Source: Acrasis kona (Eukaryota; Heterolobosea; Eutetramitea; Acrasida; Acrasidae). From it: 64,000 nucleotides of DNA. The stretch's first letter is position 1; every line of letters begins with the position of its first letter. The notes under the pieces were generated by a model, which saw nothing but the letters and a program-made list of their open reading frames with translations, made no database searches and was not told the origin of the DNA. The position numbers were made by a program, and so were the translations under genes. The stretch lies in assembly GCA_026419775.2 (NCBI GenBank), contig JAOPGA020001884.1:1-64000 (forward strand), given 5' to 3'. Below, one piece after another: positions 11,049-20,196 of this stretch.

Positions 11049-11282
11049 ATGTTCAACGCAGAGTCGACGCCAAAGGAGAGGATGAATAAGGAAACTCTGA
11101 CCGAACAAAATTCGGTATTAAAAACGGATCACAAACGTTACTTCACCTGCTTTCTTCTAGTCAAAGAGGGAAAGATCGACATTGAAGTCTTTTTTCGACT
11201 CACGGATTGCAAGGTTGGAGGTCATGGTTTCCAGAATTTTCAAAATCCTCAATGTCAACAAGCCTGCTTCCTCAGTTACTAA
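11049..11282 (+). CDS. Doubtful small open frame
   Basis: 77 codons from an ATG, basic at the start (TPKERMNKETL) and with FFRLTDCKVGG further on. A second frame just beyond (about 11240-11366) reads HCRKCGAKNFECRLGCSEQ, a cysteine cluster of zinc-ribbon appearance. The two could belong to one broken gene. I recognise no family, and neither splice signals nor a clear frame link connect them. Confidence 0.2.
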   Translation: MFNAESTPKERMNKETLTEQNSVLKTDHKRYFTCFLLVKEGKIDIEVFFRLTDCKVGGHGFQNFQNPQCQQACFLSY

Positions 11283-11473
11283 GTGCACACTGTAGAAAAT
11301 GTGGTGCTAAGAACTTTGAATGCAGACTAGGATGCTCTGAGCAGGTCGTGAATTGGCCCAAATAAACATCATCAAAATGGTTTCTTCATCACAATTCTTA
11401 TCAGTAGAGGTCAGTTTACAACAACAGACGAACTTCAAAACAACTTCAAAGTCGAAGGTGAAAGAAACATAAA

Positions 11474-12225
11474 ATGAAAAAATACACCTGCCCTTTCGAC
11501 AACCAATGCTCTTCGGAGGGATATACCGAACGAGAGTTATATGATCATTGTCCTAGAGCGCACGGTAGAACAAACGCTTGTCTTGTATGCCCAATCTGTG
11601 CTCATGAAAAAAACGAACATTACGAAAGGGGTAGTGCACCGTATGGATTCTTTAGTCACCTTCTTAACAAACACGCTCCTCCAAACGTAATAGAGGAGAT
11701 GAGATTGAGGGGAAAGCATTCTCAAATGCCGACATATTCTTTTGCACTTGTAGTGTGCCGTCATCCAATTACCAAGAAGTATTTACTTGTTGAGGAGGGA
11801 TCTGATGTAGGGTGGTGGCTACCTGGAGGTAAATTTATAATTCTTCTCGTGTTTGATTGTTATTATTAGGTCGTGTAGATCCAGGAGAACACTTTGTTGA
11901 AGCTGCAGTAAGAGAAACTCTAGAAGAAGGCGGTATAGATGTTGAGCTCAGAGGAGTATTAAAAGTAGAATATAGGGCATACGACAAAGGTGGTGCAAGG
12001 CAAAGGATTATTTTCTATGCAGAACCGAAAGACATAAATCAGAAACCGAAAGATTTTTCAGATTATGAAAGTAATGGGGCGGAATGGGTAGGGTTCAATG
12101 AAATGATCCAAGATTTAGATTCCAAAAAGAAACGTTTGAGGGCTGATGAGCCACTGATATGGTTTAGATACGTAGAGGAAGGAGGCACCATACACCCTAT
12201 GGATTTGATTGGTTATCGTGCGTAG
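11474..12225 (+). CDS. Nudix hydrolase with N-terminal zinc-finger region
   Basis: Two exons, 11474-11828 and 11870-12225, with a 41-nt intron (GTAAAT...ATTAG) inside a Gly codon; 236 residues. The splice completes the Nudix box, residues 119-141: G-x5-E125-x7-R133-E134-x2-E137-E138-x-G-I (GRVDPGEHFVEAAVRETLEE). Before it, residues 5-75 hold paired Cys/His motifs (CPFDNQC, DHCPRAH, CPIC, HLLNKH) like the Di19/KCMF1 type of zinc finger. Nudix enzymes cleave nucleoside diphosphates linked to another moiety, using a metal held by the box glutamates. The finger could target it to a protein or nucleic acid. The fusion is unusual in my experience. Confidence 0.85.
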
Positions 12226-12405
12226 ATTGTTTATTAAACATACATGTATACAAAGATATCTGTTCATACCAATTCATCTATAATCGCAGATTCTAATTGC
12301 GTCGTTACCCCAAGCTAACAATAATTCCACACAAACGTTTGATGTCATCTCCTCCGGAGTTGTGTTAGGCAATCAATTATAAAAAAAAGCACTAGACCAA
12401 TCAAC

Positions 12406-13447
12406 ATGAGGGTTTCCGTGTTGATAGCGTTGATGGCATCCTTGATTGTAGTTTCAGCAACTGAGCAGGGATCATGCAACAAGGGAGAGTACAGCTATAA
12501 TTTGGAATATGATGAAGGTGTTTTAGTTAAACAAGGTTGCGCTAAAGATGTACTCAGGCCATACGTTTGTGGATCGCGCCGAAACCTTGAAGCAGGAATT
12601 TGGGATCATTTTCACGTATCAGCACACGATTCAGGAGCATCAAGATTTGAAAGCCTATCTGTACACGAGGAGACGCCAGAGCATAATTTTAACTTTGGAA
12701 TACTAAACATGCTACTTCTGGGACTACCACAATATATAGTAGAACAGGTTTCGCGTGCACAAAGTAAAAGTTTGGGACAGCTTGTCCAAAGTGGCGTCAC
12801 TTACATTGACCTACGCGTAGCATGGTCTTCAACTCACCAAGATTGGTGGGTTCTTCACGGTTATTTCTGCTACAGCATCAATGAAGCCTTAATTAGTCTG
12901 GAAAATGGAATTTCTAAAACAGAGTGGCCTGTGATAATAGACCTAACTATGAAAGGTCATTAAAACTGAAGAACAAGTTGTATATCTGAAAGCAAAGTTC
13001 AAGTCAGTGTTAGGAAAATATAGTGTTGAGACATCCAAGAGATGGCCAAAATTAGGTCAGGTGTGGGGTAAGCAGAATAGAGTTTTTCTAGTCAACGATG
13101 AAATGTACCAATTAAGCCCAAGAGAATGGCGTCTACTCAGTAGTGGAGGTTTCTGGCCTGATAAGACCGATCACTTGCAGTCATACAACGCGTGTGTTGA
13201 GTTCACCCGCCGACAAATTAATTCGACTAAAATCGTTGGAGTACAATTCCTCGTCACACCCACCGCAAAGTCTACTATTTGGAACATGATTACATTTAGA
13301 GGTTGGTCTTTGAAGCATTATGCAAGTCAAATGTTCTCGCTCTTCCCTGAGTTTAAGCTCACGGAAGGCATCGGGAAAGTTTCCATAATTTCTGTTGACG
13401 AAGCTCACAATCTTGCCAAATACCTAATGGACGACTCTAAATATTAA
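12406..13447 (+). CDS. Secreted PI-PLC X-domain-like protein, frame-broken
   Basis: Residues 1-18 are a signal peptide. The PLC-like phosphodiesterase fold is shown by HVSAHDSGA (His74), YIDLRV (Asp135, Arg137) and WWVLHGY (His151): the two catalytic histidines and the inositol/phosphate-binding residues of the single-domain PI-PLC family. The first frame ends at 12963 just after WPVIIDLTMKGH, while the next frame continues IKTEEQVVYLKAKF...VLGKYS to the stop at 13447, exactly as this family would. One extra base near 12957 explains it. A 37-nt intron (12957-12993, donor GTCATT) would also restore the frame, but it has a poor donor and removes conserved-looking residues. So this is a recent pseudogene, an assembly error, or less likely a spliced gene. 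A secreted lipase-type role is inferred. Confidence 0.7.
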
Positions 13448-13543
13448 ATATAACTTCCTCCAAATAAATACCATTCTTGACCTGTGTTGATGTTTTCGTT
13501 TTGTTTTTTGTGTTGAATCAAAAAGTTAAAAATAGATAACAAC

Positions 13544-14518
13544 ATGTCGATCGCAAACAAGACTGTTTTAGTTGGTGGTGGAACTGGATTTATTGGAAAA
13601 GAATTAGTTTCTGTTTTGCTAAAGAACAACAACAAAGTAATAGTGGTTAGTAGAAGCTCAAACAAAGTAGCCGATTTGTTCAAGAGCAAGGATGTTAAAA
13701 CAGCAACATGGGAAGATTTGGAACACTTTAAATTAAACCCTGATGATATTGACGTTGGGATAAATGTTACTGGGGAGCCGATCGCCAACAGATCCTGGAG
13801 TTCTGAAAGCAATGTAAGGGAGCTCTTGGAATCAAGAACGATCCCAACAAAGAAAATGATATCCTTCCTAAAGAGTAGCGACAAAGAAAAGACATTTGTT
13901 GGAACTTCTGCTGTGGGCATATATCCACTCGGGCAAAATAAAGTATATAATGAATCTGACCAAGATGTTGCGAACACAAAAATAGGAACCTTCTGTAAAG
14001 ACATTGAGGACACCATTGCGGATGGAATTGCCTCGAGTAACATTAGACCCGCCATTATAAGACCGGGCATTGTACTCGGAAAAGAAGGAGGAGTGTTACC
14101 AATCTTCCAAGTTCCCTTCATGGGATATGTCATGCAGGGTCAAAATCCACTTCCATGGATTCACATCAAAGATCTTGTTGATCTATATACTTTTAGCGCT
14201 GAAAATTCTCAAATAAACGGTCCTGTAAATGGCGTGGCTCCAGAGAACATTACTTCTGAAGAGTTTTTTAAAATTTTGCATCAAGAAATTAAAAACAGAT
14301 CCACTCTGGATAAATTTCTCCAAGTCACTCGCCAATTGGACTACTTTGGATACAAACCTGCGCAAAAATTAATTGTTGATTCTTTGAGGCAGGTTTTAGG
14401 TGAAGAAAGGAGTTCGTTGTTATTTGAGGGTCAATTTGCTGAAAATAAAAAGGCTGTTGAAAATGGGTTTAAATTCAAGTATACTAACGCAAGAGAGGCC
14501 ATAAAGGATTTGTTGTGA
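13544..14518 (+). CDS. SDR39U1: NAD(P)-dependent SDR epimerase (SDR39U1/TIGR01777 type)
   Basis: An intact 324-residue single-exon gene. The N-terminal Rossmann motif GGGTGFIG (residues 11-18) binds NAD(P). VGTSAVGIYP carries the family's Ser/Tyr region. LPWIHIKDLV, GPVNGVAPE and the C-terminal SLLFEGQ segment are characteristic of the extended SDR family 39U1, found from bacteria to mitochondria and plastids; its physiological substrate is unknown. There is no obvious targeting peptide (MSIANKTVLVGG). It lies tail to tail with the MATE gene, 51 bp apart. Confidence 0.9.
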   Translation: MSIANKTVLVGGGTGFIGKELVSVLLKNNNKVIVVSRSSNKVADLFKSKDVKTATWEDLEHFKLNPDDIDVGINVTGEPIANRSWSSESNVRELLESRTIPTKKMISFLKSSDKEKTFVGTSAVGIYPLGQNKVYNESDQDVANTKIGTFCKDIEDTIADGIASSNIRPAIIRPGIVLGKEGGVLPIFQVPFMGYVMQGQNPLPWIHIKDLVDLYTFSAENSQINGPVNGVAPENITSEEFFKILHQEIKNRSTLDKFLQVTRQLDYFGYKPAQKLIVDSLRQVLGEERSSLLFEGQFAENKKAVENGFKFKYTNAREAIKDLL

Positions 14519-14569
14519 ATAAATAGTATTATTGAATGTATTGCTTAAATTACAACTTTTTACAATTTA

Positions 14570-16151
14570 TTACTCTACCTTTGGTGGCTCAGCTCCACTC
14601 ATCTCTGGAAGTTCTGTTATTTCAGGAACGTTGGTAACCTTTTCTTCAACTCCTTCTTGTTGTTCTTTAACAGTGTTGATAGCCTTCTCGCTTTCCTTCT
14701 CCCAGTTAACCCTGATAATCAAAAATATGAATAGAATGATGGATAGAACAAAAAGTGCAGTGGCCAAACCTACCCATAACCCAACTAAGTCTAGATGCGC
14801 AACAAATGCAAGTACGCAGCCAAGTGGAAGTCCACAAACATAGTAAGCGAAAAATCCTACCACTGCAGAGATTTGTTGTCTACCCATGCCACGTAATACA
14901 CCACTTGTGGTAACTTGCACACCATCAAAAAGTTGGAAAAGTGAAATCACTGGTGCAACTCGGATTACAAATTCGTGTACCTGCAGATCGTCACTCCAGA
15001 TGTAGGTAATCACTGATCTAGTACCGAAAACAACTGCTGCACTAATAGACATGATCAATCCACTTGCCACAATGGTGATATAGCCCAGATATTTGGCTCT
15101 TTTCGGTTGACCACCACCTAAATTTCTACCAACAAGTACAGTTGCCGCACTAGAGATTGAGAAAGGAAACATGTAAGTGAACATGGTGATTTGTAAAATG
15201 ATATTACAAGCAGATAAACTCTTCTCCCCAAACCTAGAACTTAGCAGTGCAACAATCTGAAAACAACAAAAATCTAAACACATTGTGACAACACTTGGAA
15301 TTGCCAAGACAATATAATGTTTTATACCGGACCATCTAACAGCATCTTTAATGATAGTAGTAATCTTTTGAATAAAAGTCATGCCATCGCTTTTCTCATC
15401 TTTTTGTTTATTTCTTGATTCTTTGATCCAAACTGCAACTACAATCATTACTAACGAGATTATTCTAGATAACGAAGTAGCAATGGGTGCGCCAGTGAAC
15501 CCTAAACTTTTGTAATTAATGCCGGTTACAAGAAGTAAATTTAAAAGTGCGTTGATGATGAGAGAGATTAATCCTACAGCAATAGGTACAATGAGCTCTT
15601 CCTGTGCGACCAAATAACTAGAAAAAATTCTAAAGTAAGCATTAGGAATGACCCCAGGAATTAGTAAATGTATGTACAATGATGCATAATCGGCGACTAA
15701 TGCATCTTCTTCTTTGACAACTAATTTAAAAAATGAATTTGAAAATATGAAGACAATAAGGAGAGGAATACAAACTATTGAACACAATATAATTGATCTG
15801 CAAAGTACAGACTTCATGACAAATTTGTTATTTGCACCATGTGCTTGTGATACCAGTGTATCTTGTGCGTGTACCATACCATATCTGCATAATTGTGTTA
15901 TATAATTTTAATGACATTTTTTTCACATACGGTATTGAAATTAATGCCATAAATAATGTGTTAGCCAGAGCTGATGCCGCCAAAAATTTACTGTCTCCTA
16001 ATCGTCCAATAAAGAAAAAGTCAGTGAGATCCATCCCAATCATTGACAAATAAATAACAAGTACTGGGAAAGCTATTTTTGCTACTTCTTTACTTTCCGT
16101 TACAATTACATTTTTTATATTTGTTGGTGTGGTGTTTGTTGGTGTCATCAT
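14570..16151 (-). CDS. MATE-family multidrug/toxin efflux transporter
   Basis: Two exons, 16151-15931 and 15884-14570, with a 46-nt intron (GTATGTG...GCAG) that rejoins LISIP to YGMVHAQDTLVSQAHG. The 511-residue product has about twelve hydrophobic helices. MATE signatures include GMDLTDFFFIGRLGD with SALAN in helix 1-2, DTLVSQAHGANN, and the symmetric second-half ATVLVGRNLGGGQPKRAK. These transporters export organic cations or toxins in exchange for H+ or Na+. The C-terminal ~50 residues are polar and acidic (KEQQEGVEEKV). The ATG used follows a TTG codon at the start of the frame. A relic duplicate of this gene's 5' end lies 450 bp upstream (16545-16613). Confidence 0.9.
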
Positions 16152-16229
16152 CAATATTCTCTTTTTGTGGGGAAGTTTTTTGTAACATGATGTGATTAAC
16201 CTGAGTTAACTATAGTTAATAATAGTTGC

Positions 16230-16315
16230 AACAGATACCTACTGCCCAGTTGAATCTGGGAATTCAACAATGATACTGGTGTGATCGAAACAGATACCTA
16301 CTGCCCAGTTGAATC
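16230..16315. repeat. Exact 27-bp direct repeat
   Basis: A 27-bp sequence beginning AACAGATACCTACTGCCCAG occurs at 16230-16256 and again at 16289-16315. After the first copy, GTTGAAT-CTGGGA-ATTCAAC forms a perfect 7-bp stem. It is intergenic, in the upstream regions of two diverging genes, so it may be regulatory or duplication debris. Confidence 0.85.
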
Positions 16316-16544
16316 CAACAAAAAGGTTTTGATGATTGGTTTATTCAACTAAAGCTCAAAGAGTCGACATCAACTTTGGTGGATCACCCTCACTTGGTCC
16401 TTGCTCAGGTAAATGCCACACAATCAACATCAAATGGTCCAACTGGTATTGGTGCTAAGGTGACCGAGAGCAACTCAACTCTACAGAGAAGCTACTGCAT
16501 ACTATGAGCAACAAAATAAAACAAAAATTTAATATGAATAATAC

Positions 16545-16613
16545 TTTACTTTCCGTTACAATTACATCTTTTCGTTTATGTTCTCTTCTTTCGGCAAGTT
16601 TTTTGTAATAATA
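16545..16613. repeat. Relic copy of the MATE gene 5' end
   Basis: A 23-bp exact match begins TTTACTTTCCGTTACAATTA at 16545-16567 and at 16089-16111, inside MATE exon 1. It is followed in both places by a TTCTCTT...AAGTTTTTTGTAA block (16580-16609 against 16166-16185). The copy lacks about 30 bp including the start codon, so it is a truncated tandem-duplication scar. Confidence 0.75.
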
Positions 16614-16706
16614 GTTTACTCAACTGTTAAAGTAGACCAATTCTGGAACAGGATCTAATGAGAATGGTTGAGTCAAATTGTCCTCCATCACCTGTCCCTT
16701 TTAAAA

Positions 16707-17933
16707 ATGTTTAACAAAATAACAAGCTACGACTTTGATTTCGATGCAGTATTTGACGATCCAGATCTCAGAAACTGCCTACAATGTCACTTGAAAGCCA
16801 TCAATGAAGAAGGACCATATATATTCCTAACCGCTTTAGAGCAGTACAAAAGGTACATCGGTTGCATTCCAAGATACAAGGCTGCAAGGAACATTATGAA
16901 TCAGTACATTTCCCCAGGTTCACAAAGAGATTTAAACCTAGACGAACAAGAAAGGTGTAAAATACTTGAGCTATTCTCAAAGTGTACAGAAACCAATTGC
17001 CCCTCTACTCTTTTTGATGATTTACGGACCCACATGTACATTGAAATAAAGGAAGAAATTATGCCTGATTTTTTCAAATCAACTACTTTCATAAGCTATA
17101 TAAAAGAGCAACTAAAGAAGGACCCTTCTTATCTATGTAAAATTGGTACCAAAAGAAATAAAAAAGTTCAAACCAGAAAAAGGGGTGATTCCATTTTTAA
17201 TGGAGAATCATCAATCACAGATGAAGACTTCGAATATGCATTGACAAATTTCAACAGGAGTGAATCTGATTGGAAGGTCATTGAAAAGACAAGTACATGT
17301 AGTCAGAGTGTTGCTAAAAACCTGAACAACCCAAGTCGTTTTAATGACATGAGGGAAGTCATGTCATTTGAATGTAGTGCCGAAGAAGCGTATCATATCA
17401 TGACATGTACGCATGATTATCGCGAGAGAATACTCCGCATTCAAAATAGTCATTTTACATACCTCGACACATTTGTTCGTAATTCTTATGCGGGCATTTC
17501 CGTCCACATTAAATCACAATTACCTTTTCCTATGAAGAATCGTGACTTTTCTGCTGTAATTACGTCTAGAAGGCAACCAGATGGTAGCATATTGCTTTTA
17601 GCAAAAAATGTGAATAATGACAAAATACCAAAAAATAAAAAGTATGTGAGGGGTGTGTTCTTTCATTTGAAATTGTTCAAAAATACGGAGAATGGATGTG
17701 AGGTCACTTCCATTTCGCAGATTGATCTTGCTGGACAATCAAGTCCTACTCTGTTCAATCTTGCCATAAAGTATAAGAAACGTGATTCTGAGATTTATGA
17801 CTTGATTGTGGGTGCTGTTGAGGAGAGAAAATTGTTGGGCATCACTGGTCCTGAACCTGAGCATCCATTGTCACACATTCTAAAACATTTCGAAAAAACA
17901 AGTGGTTGTATAAATGATGGAAACGTTGTTTGA
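16707..17933 (+). CDS. RGS domain-START domain fusion protein
   Basis: A 408-residue single-exon protein starting at the first in-frame ATG (upstream the frame opens only with TTG). Residues about 8-145 look like an RGS bundle: FDAVFDDPDLRNCLQCHLKAINEE, LEQYKRYI, then TLFDDLRTHMYIEIKEEIMPDFF with FISYIKEQL closing. Residues about 190-395 look like a START lipid-binding domain: WKVIEKTSTC, the R-x-V-MSFECSAEEAY segment, VHIKSQLPFPMKNRDFSAV, VRGVFFHLKLF and a C-terminal helix. RGS domains speed GTP hydrolysis by G-alpha; START domains bind lipid. The fusion suggests membrane-lipid-tuned control of G-protein signalling, which is inference. The COQ4 gene begins 58 bp downstream on the same strand. 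Confidence 0.75.
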   Translation: MFNKITSYDFDFDAVFDDPDLRNCLQCHLKAINEEGPYIFLTALEQYKRYIGCIPRYKAARNIMNQYISPGSQRDLNLDEQERCKILELFSKCTETNCPSTLFDDLRTHMYIEIKEEIMPDFFKSTTFISYIKEQLKKDPSYLCKIGTKRNKKVQTRKRGDSIFNGESSITDEDFEYALTNFNRSESDWKVIEKTSTCSQSVAKNLNNPSRFNDMREVMSFECSAEEAYHIMTCTHDYRERILRIQNSHFTYLDTFVRNSYAGISVHIKSQLPFPMKNRDFSAVITSRRQPDGSILLLAKNVNNDKIPKNKKYVRGVFFHLKLFKNTENGCEVTSISQIDLAGQSSPTLFNLAIKYKKRDSEIYDLIVGAVEERKLLGITGPEPEHPLSHILKHFEKTSGCINDGNVV

Positions 17934-17991
17934 AGTGAATGTAAATAAAAACTCTTCTTTTTGGTGTCTCCTCTTGTTTGTTCTTTACAAA

Positions 17992-18873
17992 ATGTTGTTG
18001 CAAAGCAGAAGATGTGGAGCACGGACGCTTTCGATGTTCAAGTATTATTCCACCCAAATGAATACACAGCACTCAAATCAACAGACAAGATACAAGAAAT
18101 TATATCCAACACACGTACCAACATCTGTTTTAAAGAAGGTCGCCATCGCTGCTGGATCTAGCGTAATCTCCCTTGTTGACCCAGAAAGGGGTGATATGGT
18201 TGCTGCATTAGGTGAAACTACAGGAAAAGCGGCACTTGTAAAAATGCTGAAACAAATGAAGTGCTCAGAGGAGGTGATGATCATTTCAACATGTGAGATT
18301 AATTTTGTTAGGGAAGATTTATTCTAAAAGAACGACCAATCATCGATGAGACTATTGAGGGATCCAAATTCTCGTATGATTACCTACAAAGACTTCCGGC
18401 TGATACTTTGGGTGGCGCATACTACAAATTTATGTCAAGCCATGGCTTCCTAGCTAGCGGAAGGACCCCAGTCAAATTTGTAGACGATGAAGAGTTGGCG
18501 TACGTAATGACAAGATACAGGCAAGTACATGATTTTTTTCATGTCTTGAGCGATCTGCCCACATCAGTCGCTGGTGAATTAGGCGTCAAGTGGTTAGAAC
18601 TAACACAAGTAAGTTTCTTGATGATTTTTATTTAACATTTTTGTTTAGACTGGATTGCCCATGACTGCACTGAGTGGAACATTTGGAATGCTTAACAACC
18701 GCCTCACAAATAAACAAAGAATAGAAATTATCACAAAACTTATTCCATGGGCACTAAGGTGTGGGAAAACATGTCGTCCTCTCATGACTGTTTATTTTGA
18801 AAAGTACATGCATGAGCCAATTGATGAAGTCCGCAATAAACTATTGTTTGAAAAAGCACCAGTAATAAATTAA
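17992..18873 (+). CDS. COQ4: COQ4, ubiquinone biosynthesis protein
   Basis: Three exons, 17992-18273, 18312-18608 and 18649-18873, with introns of 38 and 40 nt, both phase 0; 267 residues. COQ4 hallmarks are LYPTHVPTSVLKK, SVISLVDPERGDMVAALGETTG, FVDDEELAYVMTRYRQ and the metal site H167-D168-x2-H171-x11-E183. The first ~40 residues are basic, Ser-rich and Arg-rich (MLLQSRRCGARTLSMF), fitting a mitochondrial presequence. COQ4 binds Zn and acts in the CoQ synthome on the matrix face of the inner membrane. The in-frame ATG at 17914 overlaps the upstream gene's coding end, so the ATG at 17992 is preferred. Its stop codon overlaps that of the convergent longin-like gene in a shared TTAA. Confidence 0.95.
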
Positions 18874-19979
18874 ATATTTGAATTTGTAGTTACATTGTCT
18901 ATTGATATGGCACACCCCCTCTTTATATTTTCTACATCCTTAAATAATTGTTCAAGTTGTCTCAAATATGGTTGTATGGTTGTCATGATGGTTTGTTGAT
19001 GGATCTTATTTGACGGAGATTCTGAAGCAGGAAAACACATACACAGTTGTCCTTGTTTAATTACAAGTAACTTTGCTTGTTTTTCGGCATCGTTCTTGTC
19101 TCTGACATCCATAACCATAAAATTTGCAGATTCAGATAAAGACGAGAGACCAAGAAGTTTTGAACCTAACAAAAAAGAATTAAGTACAGAATCAATAAAT
19201 TCTTTTGAGTATGATAATATATTATCATTTGCTCCCTCTACCAATAGCTGTGTATTACCGGCCATCTCTTCTATAAAATTATATTTGATACATTTCATTT
19301 TATTTGATTTTCTAGATTTCACAAATGGACCACTAGATGTAGTACTGGTGTTACTACTTTTAAAAGAACTAGTTCTTTTAAACCGAGGTGTTTCCTTATT
19401 ACCCATAGATCCGAACAAAGATGGTTCGTCTTTGTCGTGCAAATTAGATTCTAATAGTTCAGATAGCTCTGAGGAATAACACATATACACCCAATTTGTA
19501 TGGTATTTGACCTCTAGTATTTGCAGTAAAGCACTAGTAGTTTCCATCGACGCATTTCTCCAAACCTGACTAATTTCTTTGTCAAAGTCTGAGTATTTTC
19601 TTTTTTTGAATCTAGTAGAGTTTATGACGTTGGGATACAAATTGCAGAATCGATTACATAACTCTTCTGCAAAGAAAGACCCAATTGCAAACTCTTCACC
19701 TTGCTCGTTTGATGGGCTCACCGTAAACACAGCACAAAGTACATCAAATGAAGCATGATTAAAGAAGTAGATAGATGATGTTCCAAAGGAGAAATATGTT
19801 AGACCGTCTGAGCTGGCACCATCTACTGCATCCTGTGCGTTTAAAAACAAAGTAAAAGTAAGCGCGCTTAAGCTATACTCATTATGAAGTTGGTCTCCCG
19901 GCAGACCATAATTAGAAATAAACTCCTTCGAATGGATAGGAACACCAATCTTGCTGTGCAGGATGATGAACCCATTCAT
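18870..19979 (-). CDS. Longin-like domain protein (Fuzzy/HPS1/Mon1-related, tentative)
   Basis: 369 residues, single exon, starting at the first ATG (the frame opens upstream at a TTG). It begins MNGFIILHSKIGVPIHSKEF, then LSALTFTLFLNAQDAV, LTYFSFGTSSIYFFNHASFDVLCAVF and FFAEELCNRF. This beta-sheet-then-helix order is that of a longin domain as found in Mon1, Ccz1, HPS1 and Fuzzy. A polar Ser/Thr/Lys linker (about residues 195-225) separates a second mixed alpha/beta part ending in a coiled stretch near PYLRQLEQLFKDVENI. Such proteins form Rab exchange complexes in membrane traffic. I cannot assign a subfamily, and a partner is not visible here. Its stop overlaps the COQ4 stop on the other strand. 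Confidence 0.55.
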   Translation of the reverse strand: MNGFIILHSKIGVPIHSKEFISNYGLPGDQLHNEYSLSALTFTLFLNAQDAVDGASSDGLTYFSFGTSSIYFFNHASFDVLCAVFTVSPSNEQGEEFAIGSFFAEELCNRFCNLYPNVINSTRFKKRKYSDFDKEISQVWRNASMETTSALLQILEVKYHTNWVYMCYSSELSELLESNLHDKDEPSLFGSMGNKETPRFKRTSSFKSSNTSTTSSGPFVKSRKSNKMKCIKYNFIEEMAGNTQLLVEGANDNILSYSKEFIDSVLNSFLLGSKLLGLSSLSESANFMVMDVRDKNDAEKQAKLLVIKQGQLCMCFPASESPSNKIHQQTIMTTIQPYLRQLEQLFKDVENIKRGCAISIDNVTTNSNI

Positions 19980-20196
19980 GTTTTGTAAATAGTTGGTCAA
20001 CTCACATCAGAATATGTATAGTTCACAATTTAGTATTACAGGTAGATACATCAAAGAAGCTTTATTATTAAAAATTCATCACTTCCAAGCGAAATAACAA
20101 CAATTCGTACACTATAATCGCGTTCGCAAAAAATATTCTAGTCAACCAACTTTGATTCGTTGTGAACATCTTTCGCGCTGCTCACAAGTATAAATC

